Shown here piece after piece: positions 17,257 to 25,986 of a stretch of 64,000 nucleotides of DNA. The notes below the pieces were generated by a model. It was not told the DNA's origin and did no database searches. It saw nothing but the letters and a program-made list of their open reading frames with translations. Every line of letters begins with the position of its first letter. Within the stretch, counting starts at the first letter, position 1. The position numbers were made by a program, and so were the translations under genes. Source of the DNA: Rhodospirillales bacterium (GTDB taxonomy: Bacteria > Pseudomonadota > Alphaproteobacteria > Dongiales > Dongiaceae); assembly GCA_009885795.1 (NCBI GenBank), contig VFKA01000063.1:29943-93942 (forward strand), read 5' to 3'.

Positions 17257-17835
17257 ATGGTCCGACTGACGCGCATCTACACGAGAGGCGGCGACAAGGG
17301 CCTGACGTCGCTCGGCGACGGCCGGCGCGTGGCCAAGCACGACGCCCGCGTCGCCGCGATGGGTTCGGTGGACGAAGCCAACGCCGCCATCGGCCTCGCG
17401 CGACTGCACGCCCAGGACCAAGCCCTGTCCGAGGCCGATGCGATGCTGGCGCGCATCCAGAACGATCTCTTCGATCTCGGCGCCGATCTCTGCCGGCCCC
17501 TGTCCCGCGCCAAGCAGAAGCACCCGGCCTTGCGCATGACGCAAGGCCAGGTCGAGCGCCTGGAGCGGGAGATCGATGCCATGAACGCGACGTTGAAGCC
17601 GCTCGATTCCTTCGTCCTGCCGGGCGGGCGGCCCGCTTCCGCCTATCTTCATCTCGCGCGAACGGTGGCGCGCCGGGCCGAACGCGACATGACGCTCCTT
17701 GCCAAGCGCGCCAAAGTGAACCCGGCGGCCATGCGTTACGCCAACCGCCTGTCCGACCACCTGTTCGTGCTGGCGCGCTACCTCAATGACCGGGGCGCCG
17801 CCGATGTGCTATGGGTGCCTGGCGCCAACCGCTGA
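17257..17835 (+). CDS. pduO: PduO-type cob(I)alamin adenosyltransferase
   Basis: 192 residues. The start at 17257 (MVRLTRIYTRGGDKGLTSLG) follows AGGAA with normal spacing. The ATP-binding N-terminal motif TRGGDKG, the central SVDEANAAIGLAR, and the C-terminal ARTVARRAERD and NRLSDHLFVLARYLN blocks are diagnostic for PduO. It moves the adenosyl group of ATP to cob(I)alamin, making the cofactor needed by the class II ribonucleotide reductase found further along. It ends about 170 bases before etfB, which has its own promoter. Confidence 0.95.
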   Translation: MVRLTRIYTRGGDKGLTSLGDGRRVAKHDARVAAMGSVDEANAAIGLARLHAQDQALSEADAMLARIQNDLFDLGADLCRPLSRAKQKHPALRMTQGQVERLEREIDAMNATLKPLDSFVLPGGRPASAYLHLARTVARRAERDMTLLAKRAKVNPAAMRYANRLSDHLFVLARYLNDRGAADVLWVPGANR

Positions 17836-17860
17836 GCGGGATTCGGGGTCAACCACGGCG

Positions 17861-17889
17861 TTGACAGAGCCAGGTCGGGCCAATATCTT
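17861..17889 (+). promoter_or_regulatory. Sigma70-type promoter of etfBA-hbd
   Basis: A perfect TTGACA -35 (17861-17866) and TATCTT -10 (17884-17889) are separated by 17 bases. It lies just after the cobalamin adenosyltransferase stop and predicts a leader of about 108 bases to the etfB ATG. It is the best promoter match in the window. Confidence 0.75.
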
Positions 17890-18003
17890 GGCGCGGCGCA
17901 ACATGAGGGGAAGCCTTATTCTACCGAGACTCTCGGCGGCTGTTATTGCAACTGCGAAGGGCCATCCGCTCGGGCGGTCCTCGTCATCCACTAGGATAGA
18001 GCG

Positions 18004-18753
18004 ATGAAAGTGCTGGTCGCGGTGAAGCGCGTCATCGACGCCAACGTCAAGGTCCGGGTGAAGCCGGACGGCACCGGCGTCGAGACGGCGAACGTCAAGA
18101 TGGCCATGAATCCCTTCTGCGAGATCGCGGTGGAAGAGGCTATCCGCCTCAAGGAGGCGGGCAAGGCGACCGAGATCGTGGCGGTCTCCTGCGGGCCGGC
18201 GCAGGCGCAGGAGACGATCCGCACCGCGCTCGCCATGGGCGCCGACCGCGGCATCCACGTGCAGACCGACGTCGAGCTACAGCCGCTGGCGGTGGCCAAG
18301 TTGCTGAAGGCCGTCGTCGCCAAGGAAAACCCGCAACTCGTCATCCTCGGCAAGCAGGCGATCGACGACGATTGCAGCCAGACCGGGCAGATGCTGGCCG
18401 GGCTGCTCGACTGGCCGCAGGCGACGTTCGCCTCCAAGATCGTGGCCCAGGACGGCAAGCTCGAAGTGACGCGCGAGGTCGATAGCGGCCTCGAAACCGT
18501 GCGCGTCAACCTGCCGGCCATCGTCACCACCGACCTCAGGCTGAACGAGCCGCGTTACGCCTCGCTGCCGAACATCATGAAGGCGAAGAAGAAGCCGATC
18601 GAACCGTTGACGCCAGAGGCACTCGGCGTCGACGTGGCGCCGCGCCTCAAGACCCTCAAAGTGATCGAGCCGCAAAAGCGCAAGTCCGGCGTCAAGGTGA
18701 AGAGCGTGGCCGAGCTTGTCGACAAGTTGCGCAATGAAGCGAAGGTGATCTGA
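18004..18753 (+). CDS. etfB: Electron transfer flavoprotein, beta subunit
   Basis: 249 residues, the normal length. It opens [20 protein letters not shown], and carries the conserved [16 protein letters not shown] and the ETF beta signature region [23 protein letters not shown] is a soluble FAD/AMP heterodimer that takes electrons from acyl-CoA and other dehydrogenases and passes them to ETF-ubiquinone oxidoreductase. The stop overlaps the etfA start by one base (TGATG), indicating coupled translation. Confidence 0.97.
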   Translation: MKVLVAVKRVIDANVKVRVKPDGTGVETANVKMAMNPFCEIAVEEAIRLKEAGKATEIVAVSCGPAQAQETIRTALAMGADRGIHVQTDVELQPLAVAKLLKAVVAKENPQLVILGKQAIDDDCSQTGQMLAGLLDWPQATFASKIVAQDGKLEVTREVDSGLETVRVNLPAIVTTDLRLNEPRYASLPNIMKAKKKPIEPLTPEALGVDVAPRLKTLKVIEPQKRKSGVKVKSVAELVDKLRNEAKVI

Positions 18754-19694
18754 TGGCGATTCTGGTCCTCGCCGAACACGACAACGCGACCCTGAAACCC
18801 GCGACCTTGAATGCCGTCGGCGCCGCGGCGAAGATCGGCGGCGACGTGCATGTCCTGGTCGCGGGAAAAGCTTGCGGCCCGGCGGCGGCAAGTGCCGCCA
18901 AGATCGCCGGTGTCGCCAAGGTGCTGGTCGCCGATGACGGCGCTTACGAGCACGCGCTGGCCGAGAACCTGGCGGCGCTTCTGGTCAGGCTGGCGCCGGG
19001 CTATAGCCATCTTCTTGCCGCCGTCACCAGCGTCGGCAAGGGCGTGATGCCGCGCGTGGCGGCGTTGCTCGACGTGGCTCAAATCTCCGACATCAGCGCG
19101 GTCGAATCCGCCGATACCTTCGTGCGGCCGATCTATGCCGGCAACGCGCTCGCCACCGTGCAGTCGAGCGACAAGATCAAGGTCGTCACCGTGCGCGCCA
19201 CCGCCTTCGAGCCGCCGGCCGGCGAGGGCAACGCGGCCATCGAGCCGATCGCCGGCGCCGGCGATACCGGACATAGCGTCTTTCTCGGCCAGGCGTTGAG
19301 CCGCACCGAGCGGCCCGAGCTCGCGTCCGCCCGCGTCGTCGTCTCCGGCGGGCGCGGCATGCAAAGCGGTGAGAATTTCCCGATGCTGGAGAAGATCGCC
19401 GACAAGCTCGGCGGCGCCGTGGGCGCCAGCCGCGCCGCCGTCGATGCCGGCTTCGTGCCGAACGAGTACCAGGTCGGCCAGACCGGCAAGATCGTGGCGC
19501 CCGATCTTTATCTCGCCGTCGGCATTTCCGGCGCCATCCAGCATCTGGCCGGCATGAAGGACAGCAAGGTCATCGTCGCCATCAACAAGGACGAGGAAGC
19601 GCCGATCTTCCAGGTGGCGGATTACGGCCTCGTCGCCGATCTCTTCCAGGCGGTGCCGGAGCTCGACGCCGAGCTCGCGAAACTCAAGGCTTGA
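18753..19694 (+). CDS. etfA: Electron transfer flavoprotein, alpha subunit
   Basis: 313 residues. The N-terminal domain begins [20 protein letters not shown]; the C-terminal FAD domain shows [20 protein letters not shown], then [20 protein letters not shown] and [20 protein letters not shown], the standard FAD-binding blocks. It pairs with the EtfB encoded just before it. The following gene, a 3-hydroxyacyl-CoA dehydrogenase, fits a fatty-acid or polyhydroxybutyrate degradation unit. Confidence 0.97.
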   Translation: MAILVLAEHDNATLKPATLNAVGAAAKIGGDVHVLVAGKACGPAAASAAKIAGVAKVLVADDGAYEHALAENLAALLVRLAPGYSHLLAAVTSVGKGVMPRVAALLDVAQISDISAVESADTFVRPIYAGNALATVQSSDKIKVVTVRATAFEPPAGEGNAAIEPIAGAGDTGHSVFLGQALSRTERPELASARVVVSGGRGMQSGENFPMLEKIADKLGGAVGASRAAVDAGFVPNEYQVGQTGKIVAPDLYLAVGISGAIQHLAGMKDSKVIVAINKDEEAPIFQVADYGLVADLFQAVPELDAELAKLKA

Positions 19695-19721
19695 GACTCG
19701 AATGCGAGGGACCAGCGCGTC

Positions 19722-20594
19722 ATGATCAAGACCATCGGCGTCATCGGCGCGGGCCAGATGGGCAGCGGCATCGCCCATGTGTGCGCGCTCAAGGGCTATG
19801 CGGTGCGCCTCGTCGATGTCGACGCCGGAGCGCTCGAAAAAGCTCTCAAGACCATCGATCGTAACATAGGCCGTCAGGTGAAGCGCAGCGTCGTCGCCGA
19901 TGCCGACCGCGCCGCGGCCTTGAAGCGCATCGCCACATCGACCGAATTGAAATCGCTCGCCGATTGCGACCTCGTGATCGAGGCCGCGACCGAGAACGAG
20001 GAGGTGAAGAAGCAGATCCTGCGCCAGCTCTGCCCGGTTCTCGGCAAGGACGCGCTCATCGCGACCAACACCTCGTCCATCTCCATCACCAGGCTCGCCG
20101 CCGCCACCGACAGGCCGCCGAAGTTCATGGGCATGCATTTCATGAACCCGGTGCCGTTGATGGAGCTGGTGGAGTTGATCCGCGGGCTCGCCACCGACGA
20201 CGCCACCTACACCGCCATCAAGGATCTGGCGGTCAAGCTCGGCAAGAAGCCTGCCTCGGCCGAGGATTTCCCGGCCTTCATCGTGAACCGCATCCTGCTG
20301 CCGATGATCAACGAGGCGGTCTATACGCTCTATGAGGGTGTCGGATCGGTCGAGGCGATCGACACGGCGATGCGGCTCGGCGCCCACCATCCGATGGGGC
20401 CGCTCGAACTCGCCGATTTCATCGGCCTCGACGTCTGCCTCGCGGTGATGCAGGTACTCTACGAGGGCCTGGCCGACAGCAAGTACCGCCCCTGCCCGCT
20501 CCTCGTGAAATACGTGGAGGCCGGCTGGATCGGACGCAAGGCCGGACGCGGGTTCTACGACTACAGCGGCGACAAGCCGGTGCCGACGAGGTAG
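19722..20594 (+). CDS. hbd: 3-hydroxybutyryl-CoA dehydrogenase
   Basis: 290 residues. The NAD-binding Rossmann motif is GVIGAGQMGSGIAHVCALKG at residues 5-24. The catalytic histidine motif is MGMHFMNPVPLMELVELI, and the C-terminal domain holds FIVNRILLPMINEAVYTL and GADHPMGPLELADFIGLD-like residues (here GAHHPMGPLELADFIGLD). It oxidises (S)-3-hydroxybutyryl-CoA to acetoacetyl-CoA. It lies 27 bases after etfA, so it is likely in the same operon and supplies the beta-oxidation partner for the flavoprotein. Confidence 0.95.
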   Translation: MIKTIGVIGAGQMGSGIAHVCALKGYAVRLVDVDAGALEKALKTIDRNIGRQVKRSVVADADRAAALKRIATSTELKSLADCDLVIEAATENEEVKKQILRQLCPVLGKDALIATNTSSISITRLAAATDRPPKFMGMHFMNPVPLMELVELIRGLATDDATYTAIKDLAVKLGKKPASAEDFPAFIVNRILLPMINEAVYTLYEGVGSVEAIDTAMRLGAHHPMGPLELADFIGLDVCLAVMQVLYEGLADSKYRPCPLLVKYVEAGWIGRKAGRGFYDYSGDKPVPTR

Positions 20595-20617
20595 CGAATG
20601 TTGGAGTCGGAGTCGAA

Positions 20618-20812
20618 CTACTCCGCTTCGACTTCCCGAACATCCTCGCCGACAAGAGTCGCGGCAACGGCGGCCTGATATTCCGCGATGGCATCGCGGA
20701 TGTTGCCGATGGCCTCGTTTTCGCTCCGCCCCTGGGACCAGCATCCGGGCAACCCCGGACAGCTGACGCTAAAACCCTCATCGGTTTGTCTGACCACGAC
20801 CTTGTATTTCAT
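20618..20812 (-). CDS. HicB-like antitoxin domain protein, no partner
   Basis: 64 residues from the ATG at 20812: MKYKVVVRQTDEGFSVSCPG, then LPGCWSQGRSENEAIGNIRD, typical of the short HicB family without a DNA-binding domain. The frame is open upstream, but that part is not HicB-like. No hicA is found on either side: 20813-20962 contains only a hairpin and no dsRBD-like frame. It converges with hbd, 23 bases from its end. Confidence 0.8.
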   Translation of the reverse strand: MKYKVVVRQTDEGFSVSCPGLPGCWSQGRSENEAIGNIRDAIAEYQAAVAATLVGEDVREVEAE

Positions 20813-20914
20813 GCCGATTGAACCCTTGGCTGTCCGGTACGGAATCGAACCCAGTCCACAATACACGTCCAGCCCGGGTATTCCCCGGGGTTGGCGCCGA
20901 CGGGGATGGCCTTT

Positions 20915-20947
20915 GGAAAAGGGGAAAAGAGGACGCTTCCCTTTTCC
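20915..20947 (-). terminator. Strong hairpin after the VapC-like gene
   Basis: GGAAAAGGGGAA at 20915-20926 pairs with TTCCCTTTTCC at 20937-20947, a stem of about 11 pairs with a 10-base loop, starting 16 bases past the toxin stop. There is no clear T run after it in the toxin's direction, so it may be a stabilising 3' hairpin rather than a full terminator. Confidence 0.4.
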
Positions 20948-20962
20948 GGACGACATGCCGCG

Positions 20963-21382
20963 CTATCCCTCCCACGGGTCGATGACCGGAACTTGGCAAT
21001 CGATGAAGTCGGCAACGTTGCGCGTGGCGATCGAAGCGTCCCTGGAGCGCGCGATCGCCGCGATCTGTGCATCGAATTGCGCGATGGGGCGGCCGGCCTT
21101 GCGGCGCTCCACGGCGATCGCGGCATAGGCGTGAGCCGCCGCGCCGTCGAACGGCAATATGCGGCCGGCGAAGTCCTCCTCGAACATCCCCTCGACCGCC
21201 AGCTCGAGGGCGGCGCGCCGCCTGCCCTCGGACAAGAGGCCGATGCCAAAGAGTATTTCGGCTTGGGTGACCGCCGTGGTGAACAAGCCGCCGATCGGCT
21301 GTCCGGCGAACCATCGCACCACGGGCTTGCCGGGCTCGGGGCGCATGAGTTCCGCCAACACGTTGGTGTCAATCACGATCAT
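20963..21382 (-). CDS. PIN-domain toxin (VapC/FitB family)
   Basis: 139 residues. The PIN-domain acidic residues are visible: MIVIDTNVLAELMRPEP (first Asp), TTAVTQAEILFGIGLL (Glu), AIAVERRKAGRPIAQFDAQI (Asp of the third motif) and ASIATRNVADF near the end. PIN toxins are magnesium-dependent RNases that cut tRNA or rRNA. Its ATG overlaps the antitoxin stop by 4 bases (ATGA), the normal VapBC/FitAB order. Confidence 0.9.
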   Translation of the reverse strand: MIVIDTNVLAELMRPEPGKPVVRWFAGQPIGGLFTTAVTQAEILFGIGLLSEGRRRAALELAVEGMFEEDFAGRILPFDGAAAHAYAAIAVERRKAGRPIAQFDAQIAAIARSRDASIATRNVADFIDCQVPVIDPWEG

Positions 21383-21627
21383 CGCTTGAAATCGGGCGGC
21401 TCGCGCATGGCGGCGCGCGGCGTTGCCGGCAAGTCGATTCCGCCGAGAGGCGAAAACCGTCGCCGGATGGCCGAGGCAAGATTGCGCGGCGGCTGCCGCT
21501 CGGTCGCCAACGCCGTCCGCAACATGTCGCGCGCCTCGTCTTCCATGGATCGCCCATGCTTCGCGGCGCGGACGCGCAGGCGCGCCTTGAGGCCGTCATC
21601 CAGATTGCGGATCGTGATGCTGGCCAC
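21379..21627 (-). CDS. FitA/VapB-like ribbon-helix-helix antitoxin
   Basis: 82 residues starting at GTG 21627, chosen because AGGAG lies 6 bases upstream and the product then begins MASITIRNLDDGLKARLRVR, exactly the FitA pattern of an Arc/ribbon-helix-helix domain. An upstream ATG frame exists but its first residues are not family-like. The C-terminal 40 residues (ending REPPDFKR) would wrap around the toxin. A palindromic operator-like repeat lies directly upstream. Confidence 0.88.
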   Translation of the reverse strand: MASITIRNLDDGLKARLRVRAAKHGRSMEDEARDMLRTALATERQPPRNLASAIRRRFSPLGGIDLPATPRAAMREPPDFKR

Positions 21628-21640
21628 GTTTTTCTCCTGT

Positions 21641-21673
21641 GCAATCAATGATTGATAATACATCAATGATTGC
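21641..21673 (-). promoter_or_regulatory. Operator-like inverted and direct repeat of the fitA/vapB-vapC pair
   Basis: ATCAATGATTG occurs twice (21644-21654 and 21662-21672), 18 bases apart, and the outer ends form a perfect inverted repeat GCAATCA / TGATTGC. It lies 14-46 bases upstream of the antitoxin start in an otherwise GC-rich region. Ribbon-helix-helix antitoxins bind such paired half-sites to repress their own operon. Confidence 0.6.
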
Positions 21674-21807
21674 AGACCGTCAAATCCCCCGGCAGGCGAG
21701 ATGGGGGTGAGACGCTGGCGCCGGCCCGGCGAACCTCCTCGTGCCTAGAACCTGTCGAGAATATTGGGGTCAAAGTTGAATTGCCGAGAGTCGAACTACC
21801 CCCCGAA

Positions 21808-22413
21808 TCAAATCCCCGCGTTCTTGACGTCCGCCGCCAGTTCGCGCGCCGCCGCCGCGAGCGCAAGCGACAACGACTCGGCGAATCCCGCGCCGCTGGC
21901 GAGCAAGTTCGTGCCGGCGTTTTTCTGCGCGTCATAATTCTTGTTGAAGATTTCGTTGCCATCCTTCTTGATGACGGCGAGGAACGCGACGCGTCCGCGA
22001 TAGGAACCTTTGGCTGTCGCTCGCACCAGGACGATACGGCATTCGAGTACCGGCGCGTTGCTTGCCTGTCCCCCCGCCGGCTCGGCCACGGCATAACCCG
22101 CCGCCTCGATCTCCATGCGAAGCGCCGTGGCGATCCATGCCGCCACGTCATTGTCGGCGATGACATCGGCCGTATGCCTGCCGTGGCCGTTTCTGATTAT
22201 GCCGACAACCTGCTTCAACGTGCGAGTTTCGACCGGTGGCTGTAGAACGATGGTTCGACCGTTTTTCGGGACCGCGGCCGGCGCTTCGGCCGCGGCGGCG
22301 GTGGCGGTCGATACTTCCACATTGGGAGCGGGTGGGTAGGCGAGCGTCACATGCCGGTCTCCGAACGCGCACCCGCCCAGCCAAAGCAAGAACAGAACGG
22401 CGGCGCCACGCAT
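21808..22413 (-). CDS. YajG-like lipoprotein
   Basis: 201 residues from the ATG at 22413, giving a short lipoprotein signal MRGAAVLFLLWLGGC with lipobox LGGC. Starts at 22434 or 22470 are also possible. The mature part (VTLAYPPAPNVEVS, then RTLKQVVGIIRNGHGRHTAD and ALRMEIEAAGYAVAE) resembles the YajG family of uncharacterised envelope lipoproteins. It follows another lipoprotein gene with 37 bases between them, so the pair is probably an operon. Function is unknown. Confidence 0.7.
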   Translation of the reverse strand: MRGAAVLFLLWLGGCAFGDRHVTLAYPPAPNVEVSTATAAAAEAPAAVPKNGRTIVLQPPVETRTLKQVVGIIRNGHGRHTADVIADNDVAAWIATALRMEIEAAGYAVAEPAGGQASNAPVLECRIVLVRATAKGSYRGRVAFLAVIKKDGNEIFNKNYDAQKNAGTNLLASGAGFAESLSLALAAAARELAADVKNAGI

Positions 22414-22450
22414 GACGGCGCCCGCCCCGATCATTGCGTCGGCACGGACT

Positions 22451-22852
22451 CTAAGAGCTTGGCTCGGCAACCACTGGTTGGAGCTTGACCGTGATGGCCT
22501 CGGGGTACTTGTTCAAAGCGCCCGTGGAATAATCGGTGATGCATAGATCGATAAGGAAACACCCCACGACACCCCATCCAGATGCCGAGGATTCGATGTT
22601 TAGCGCCTGTCTTTCGTAACCTTCAGCCGTACATTCTAGGGCGAGGGCATCCTTGCTTTTCGGCACTAGAATTTGACCACCGCCGTCGTCGATTGTGGCG
22701 ATTACCAAAGTTTTTTGAGATACCTTGCAAACGGCGGACTTGGGCTCGACCTGTACGTTTATTGTCTGGTCTGTTCCTTCGACTATTGTGGCGCACCCGG
22801 CGAGCGCGGCCAACGCCAGCACCGCCAGGCATAAGCGAGCAATTGTTCTCAT
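22451..22852 (-). CDS. Small lipoprotein
   Basis: 133 residues from MRTIARLCLAVLALAALAGC, a textbook lipoprotein signal with lipobox LAGC. The mature domain begins ATIVEGTDQTINVQVEPKSA followed by a compact beta region with three further cysteines (LECTAEGYERQ, GVVGCFLIDLCITDYSTG). This GTDQxI pattern is seen in many uncharacterised proteobacterial envelope lipoproteins. The codon use and AT content are a little higher than in the flanks. It heads a two-gene lipoprotein unit. Confidence 0.75.
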   Translation of the reverse strand: MRTIARLCLAVLALAALAGCATIVEGTDQTINVQVEPKSAVCKVSQKTLVIATIDDGGGQILVPKSKDALALECTAEGYERQALNIESSASGWGVVGCFLIDLCITDYSTGALNKYPEAITVKLQPVVAEPSS

Positions 22853-22970
22853 TGGTCCTCCCAAATCGCGGTTTGGCGCGGCGTCTCGACGAAGGTCTAG
22901 CGCACGCCTATTGTTATGGTCAGGAAACCATACGCCGCCGCCGGAAAAAAGTCCAACCGCGAACGCCGGC

Positions 22971-23861
22971 CTAGATTCCTGTCGGCCCCCTCGACCGCGC
23001 GGCGCCGATGATGGCCATGACGACGGCGCCGAGGATGACCGGCCCGCCGATGAAGACGGCCTCGCTTGGGCGTTCGCCGACGCCGATCCAGACCCAGAGC
23101 GGGTTCAGCACCACGTCCATCAGCGCTAGCAGCGAGAGATGGACCGCCGGCACATGGCGCACGGCGTAGGCGAAAAGCGCGATCGGCACCGCGAGCTGCA
23201 CCACGCCCATGAGGGCCAACACCATCAGGTCATGGGCGTTGGGGGGTTGAAAACCGCTCAAGACACTCATGACCAGGAAGATCGCGGCGGCCCCGAGGCA
23301 GATCGGCGGTATCAGATTGCCGGCCCGGAAACGGCGCATGGCCACGGCCTGGGCGGCGAAGGTGAGGGCCACGAAGATGGCCAGGATGTTACCCACCATG
23401 CCGCCGGGACCGAGGTCCGGCAGCACGATGATGCCGATGCCGGCCAAGGCGACGACCGCCGCCGCCCAGGTTAGCGCGCCGGTCCGCTCGTGGACGAAGA
23501 CATAGGCGAGGATCGCGGCGAAGATCGGCGCCGTACCCGAGATGAAAGAGACGTTGGCGACCGAGGTCAGCGTCAGCGAGATGACGTAACTGGACGAGCC
23601 GATCGCGAAGACGCCGGCAACGACGGCAAAGCCCGCCGGTTCGATTGCCGAGAACGATCGAAACACATCGCGCCGATGGACGATGAGGAGAAAGACGAAG
23701 AGCGACAGCGCCGTCGAGCCGGCGCGCCAGCCGGCGATCTGCCACAAATCGGCTGCTTCCGTCAGGCGCACGAAGATGCCGGAGAGCGACCACAGGAGAG
23801 TGGCCGCGAGCGTTACGGCCGCGCCCTTCAAGTAGCGCCGGCTCTCAGGCGCCATCGACAT
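22971..23861 (-). CDS. EamA/DMT family permease
   Basis: 296 residues with ten hydrophobic helices in two EamA repeats (first LKGAAVTLAATLLWSLSGIF; second starting near GNILAIFVALTFAAQAVAM). The end of repeat one has LAYVFVHERTGALTWAAAVV, the typical EamA helix-loop. These proteins export small metabolites such as amino acids across the inner membrane; the substrate cannot be deduced. The start overlaps the tlpA-like gene's stop by 17 bases, so the two are co-transcribed. Confidence 0.9.
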   Translation of the reverse strand: MSMAPESRRYLKGAAVTLAATLLWSLSGIFVRLTEAADLWQIAGWRAGSTALSLFVFLLIVHRRDVFRSFSAIEPAGFAVVAGVFAIGSSSYVISLTLTSVANVSFISGTAPIFAAILAYVFVHERTGALTWAAAVVALAGIGIIVLPDLGPGGMVGNILAIFVALTFAAQAVAMRRFRAGNLIPPICLGAAAIFLVMSVLSGFQPPNAHDLMVLALMGVVQLAVPIALFAYAVRHVPAVHLSLLALMDVVLNPLWVWIGVGERPSEAVFIGGPVILGAVVMAIIGAARSRGPTGI

Positions 23862-24393
23862 AGTAACGGATGAGCGCTTCGGCCTCGGGCGTGTCCCACT
23901 CGGCGGGGCGGCGAAGTTCGCCCACGACGCGCCCCTCGCGGTCGAGGATGAAACTCGCCGGCAAGCCGATGGCGACGAGGTTGGCGAACAGCGCCATCGG
24001 AAGGTCGAGATAGATGTCGAGGGCGCGGATGGCGTGCTTGGCGTAAAAGGCCTTCACCACCGCGACGCCCCCGCGATCGACCGAGACCGCGAGTACGGTG
24101 AAATCATCGCCGCCGAGCTTCGCCTGCAGCCGGTCGAGGCTCGGCATCTCGGCGACGCAAGGCCCGCACCAAGTGGCCCAGAAGTTCACCAGAAGCACCT
24201 TGCCGCGGAAATCGGCGAGAGAGCGCGTCCTCCCCGCCTCATCGACAAAGGCCGCTGTCGGCGCTGGCCGCGGCGGGTCGATCGCGATAAATTCGCCGAC
24301 CGAGCCCATGGCCGGCGGCTCCGCGACCGCGGGTCCGGCGGCCGCCAGCAGCGCGACCGGCAACAGAAGCCAGAGGAACAGGAATTTGCCCAT
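23845..24393 (-). CDS. TlpA-like periplasmic thioredoxin
   Basis: 182 residues from [20 protein letters not shown], a cleavable signal or N-terminal anchor. The thioredoxin fold carries the redox motif WATWCGPC within [20 protein letters not shown], and the cis-proline region [15 protein letters not shown]. It should reduce disulfides in the periplasm, as TlpA/ResA proteins do in cytochrome maturation. Its start codon overlaps the divergent argH start region by several bases, an odd layout. Confidence 0.88.
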   Translation of the reverse strand: MGKFLFLWLLLPVALLAAAGPAVAEPPAMGSVGEFIAIDPPRPAPTAAFVDEAGRTRSLADFRGKVLLVNFWATWCGPCVAEMPSLDRLQAKLGGDDFTVLAVSVDRGGVAVVKAFYAKHAIRALDIYLDLPMALFANLVAIGLPASFILDREGRVVGELRRPAEWDTPEAEALIRYYVDGA

Positions 24394-25831
24394 TCGCAAG
24401 ACCAGGCCCCGCAAACGCCCAGCGCGCAAGGGCAGCGTTTCATCGGCCGCCAATCCCCTGTGGGGCGGGCGTTTCGCCAGTGGGCCGGCCGAAATCATGC
24501 AAGCCATCAATGCCTCGATCGACGTGGATCGGGGGCTCTGGTCCGAGGACATCGAAGCCTCGCTCGCCCACGCCGCCATGCTGGTTCGCCAGGGCATCAT
24601 CCGTCAAGCGGATGGGCGCAAGATCGCGCGCGGCCTGAAGCGCATCCGCAAGGAGATCGAGGAAGGCCGGTTCGAGTTCCGCGCCGATCTCGAGGACATC
24701 CACATGAACGTGGAGGCGCGGTTGAAGACCCTCATCGGCGCCGCCGCCGGGCGATTGCACACCGCGCGCTCGCGCAACGACCAGGTGGCGACCGATTTCC
24801 GCCTGTGGGTGCGGGGCGCCATCGACCGGCTCGACGACCGGCTGAATCGGCTGATCGCCGCCCTGCTCGACCGGGCGGAGGAGCACGCCGCCACCGTCAT
24901 GCCGGGCTACACCCACCTGCAGCCGGCGCAAGCCGTCACCTTCGGCCATCACCTGATGGCCTATGTCGAGATGTTCGGGCGCGACCGCGGCCGGCTCATG
25001 GACGCGCGCGCGCGGCTCGACGAATGCCCGCTCGGCGCGGCGGCGCTGGCCGGCACGTCGTTTCCGATAGACCGCGCCATGACAGCGAAGGCGCTTGGCT
25101 TCGCCCAGCCGATGAGGAATTCGATCGATGCCGTGTCGGATCGCGACTTCGCCCTCGAAACGCTGGCCGCGGGCGCCATCCTCGCCGTCCACCTCTCGCG
25201 CCTCGCCGAGGAACTGGTGTTGTGGACCAGTCCGGGTTTCGGCTTCGTCGCGCTCGGCGATGCCTTTACCACCGGCAGCTCGATCATGCCGCAGAAGCGC
25301 AATCCCGACGCGGCCGAGCTGATCCGGGCCAAGTCCGGGCGCGCCATCGCCGGCCTCACCCAGCTTCTGGTGGTGCTGAAGGGGCTGCCGCTCACCTACG
25401 GCAAGGACATGCAGGAGGACAAGGCGCCGACCTTCGCCGCGCTCGCGGATTTGCAGCTTTCGCTCGACGCCATGACCGGCATGATCCGGAATCTAAAGGC
25501 CGATGCCAAGGCCATGCGCGCCGCGACCGCGGCCGGGTTCCTGACCGCGACCGACCTGGCCGATTGGCTGGTGCGGGTACTGGACCTTCCTTTCCGGCGC
25601 GCCCACCATGCCGCCGGCCGGCTGGTCAGGCTGGCCGAGGCCAAGGGTTGCGGCCTTGCCGACCTCGGTCTGCCCGACTTTCGCCGGGTAGTGCCAGGCA
25701 TCGGGCCGGCGGTGTATAAGGTTCTCGATATCGACCGGTCGGTGGCCAGCCGCCGCGGCCTGGGTGGCACGGCGCCCAATCGCGTGCGGCAGGCAATCGC
25801 GGCGGCTCGCAAGCGGAGTATGAAACGATGA
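24386..25831 (+). CDS. argH: Argininosuccinate lyase
   Basis: About 481 residues if it starts at TTG 24386 (AGAGGA 8 bases upstream); there is no ATG before the conserved [20 protein letters not shown]. The frame is open further upstream but lies antisense to tlpA. Family motifs are [38 protein letters not shown] and the fumarase/aspartase signature [16 protein letters not shown]. It splits argininosuccinate to arginine and fumarate. The stop overlaps lptM (ATGA). The start remains uncertain. Confidence 0.93.
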   Translation: MPIRKTRPRKRPARKGSVSSAANPLWGGRFASGPAEIMQAINASIDVDRGLWSEDIEASLAHAAMLVRQGIIRQADGRKIARGLKRIRKEIEEGRFEFRADLEDIHMNVEARLKTLIGAAAGRLHTARSRNDQVATDFRLWVRGAIDRLDDRLNRLIAALLDRAEEHAATVMPGYTHLQPAQAVTFGHHLMAYVEMFGRDRGRLMDARARLDECPLGAAALAGTSFPIDRAMTAKALGFAQPMRNSIDAVSDRDFALETLAAGAILAVHLSRLAEELVLWTSPGFGFVALGDAFTTGSSIMPQKRNPDAAELIRAKSGRAIAGLTQLLVVLKGLPLTYGKDMQEDKAPTFAALADLQLSLDAMTGMIRNLKADAKAMRAATAAGFLTATDLADWLVRVLDLPFRRAHHAAGRLVRLAEAKGCGLADLGLPDFRRVVPGIGPAVYKVLDIDRSVASRRGLGGTAPNRVRQAIAAARKRSMKR

Positions 25832-25986
25832 GCGATCAATCGAGGCGAATGGCGGTTATCCTGGCTTTCCTGGCCTTGGCCATGGCTTTGCTGCCTTCGG
25901 CCTGCGGCAAGCGCGGCGATCTCGAACTGCCCGAGGGCCAGTCCGACCAGTTCCCGCACCAATATCCGGACCCAAACGAGATATGA
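25828..25986 (+). CDS. lptM: LptM-type small lipoprotein
   Basis: 52 residues: [20 protein letters not shown] then [20 protein letters not shown]. The signal peptide ends in lipobox PSAC and the mature start [10 protein letters not shown] is the LptM (YifL) hallmark. LptM helps mature the LptD/E lipopolysaccharide translocon at the outer membrane. It overlaps argH at its start and lysA at its end by 4 bases each (ATGA), the conserved argH-lptM-lysA arrangement. Confidence 0.88.
   Translation: MSDQSRRMAVILAFLALAMALLPSACGKRGDLELPEGQSDQFPHQYPDPNEI

Noticed and set aside
18555..20744. Very long open frame antisense to etfBA and hbd
   Set aside because: A by-product of high GC and codon bias; the sense genes have clear motifs and the antisense product has none. 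The same applies to the long antisense frames over htpG (5347-7512), the glycosyltransferase (2411-3844) and nrdJ (36043-38235).
20838..20860. GGTTCGATTCC-like stretch (minus strand) resembling a tRNA 3' part
   Set aside because: Flanking bases do not form the T-stem and no acceptor stem or other arms are present.
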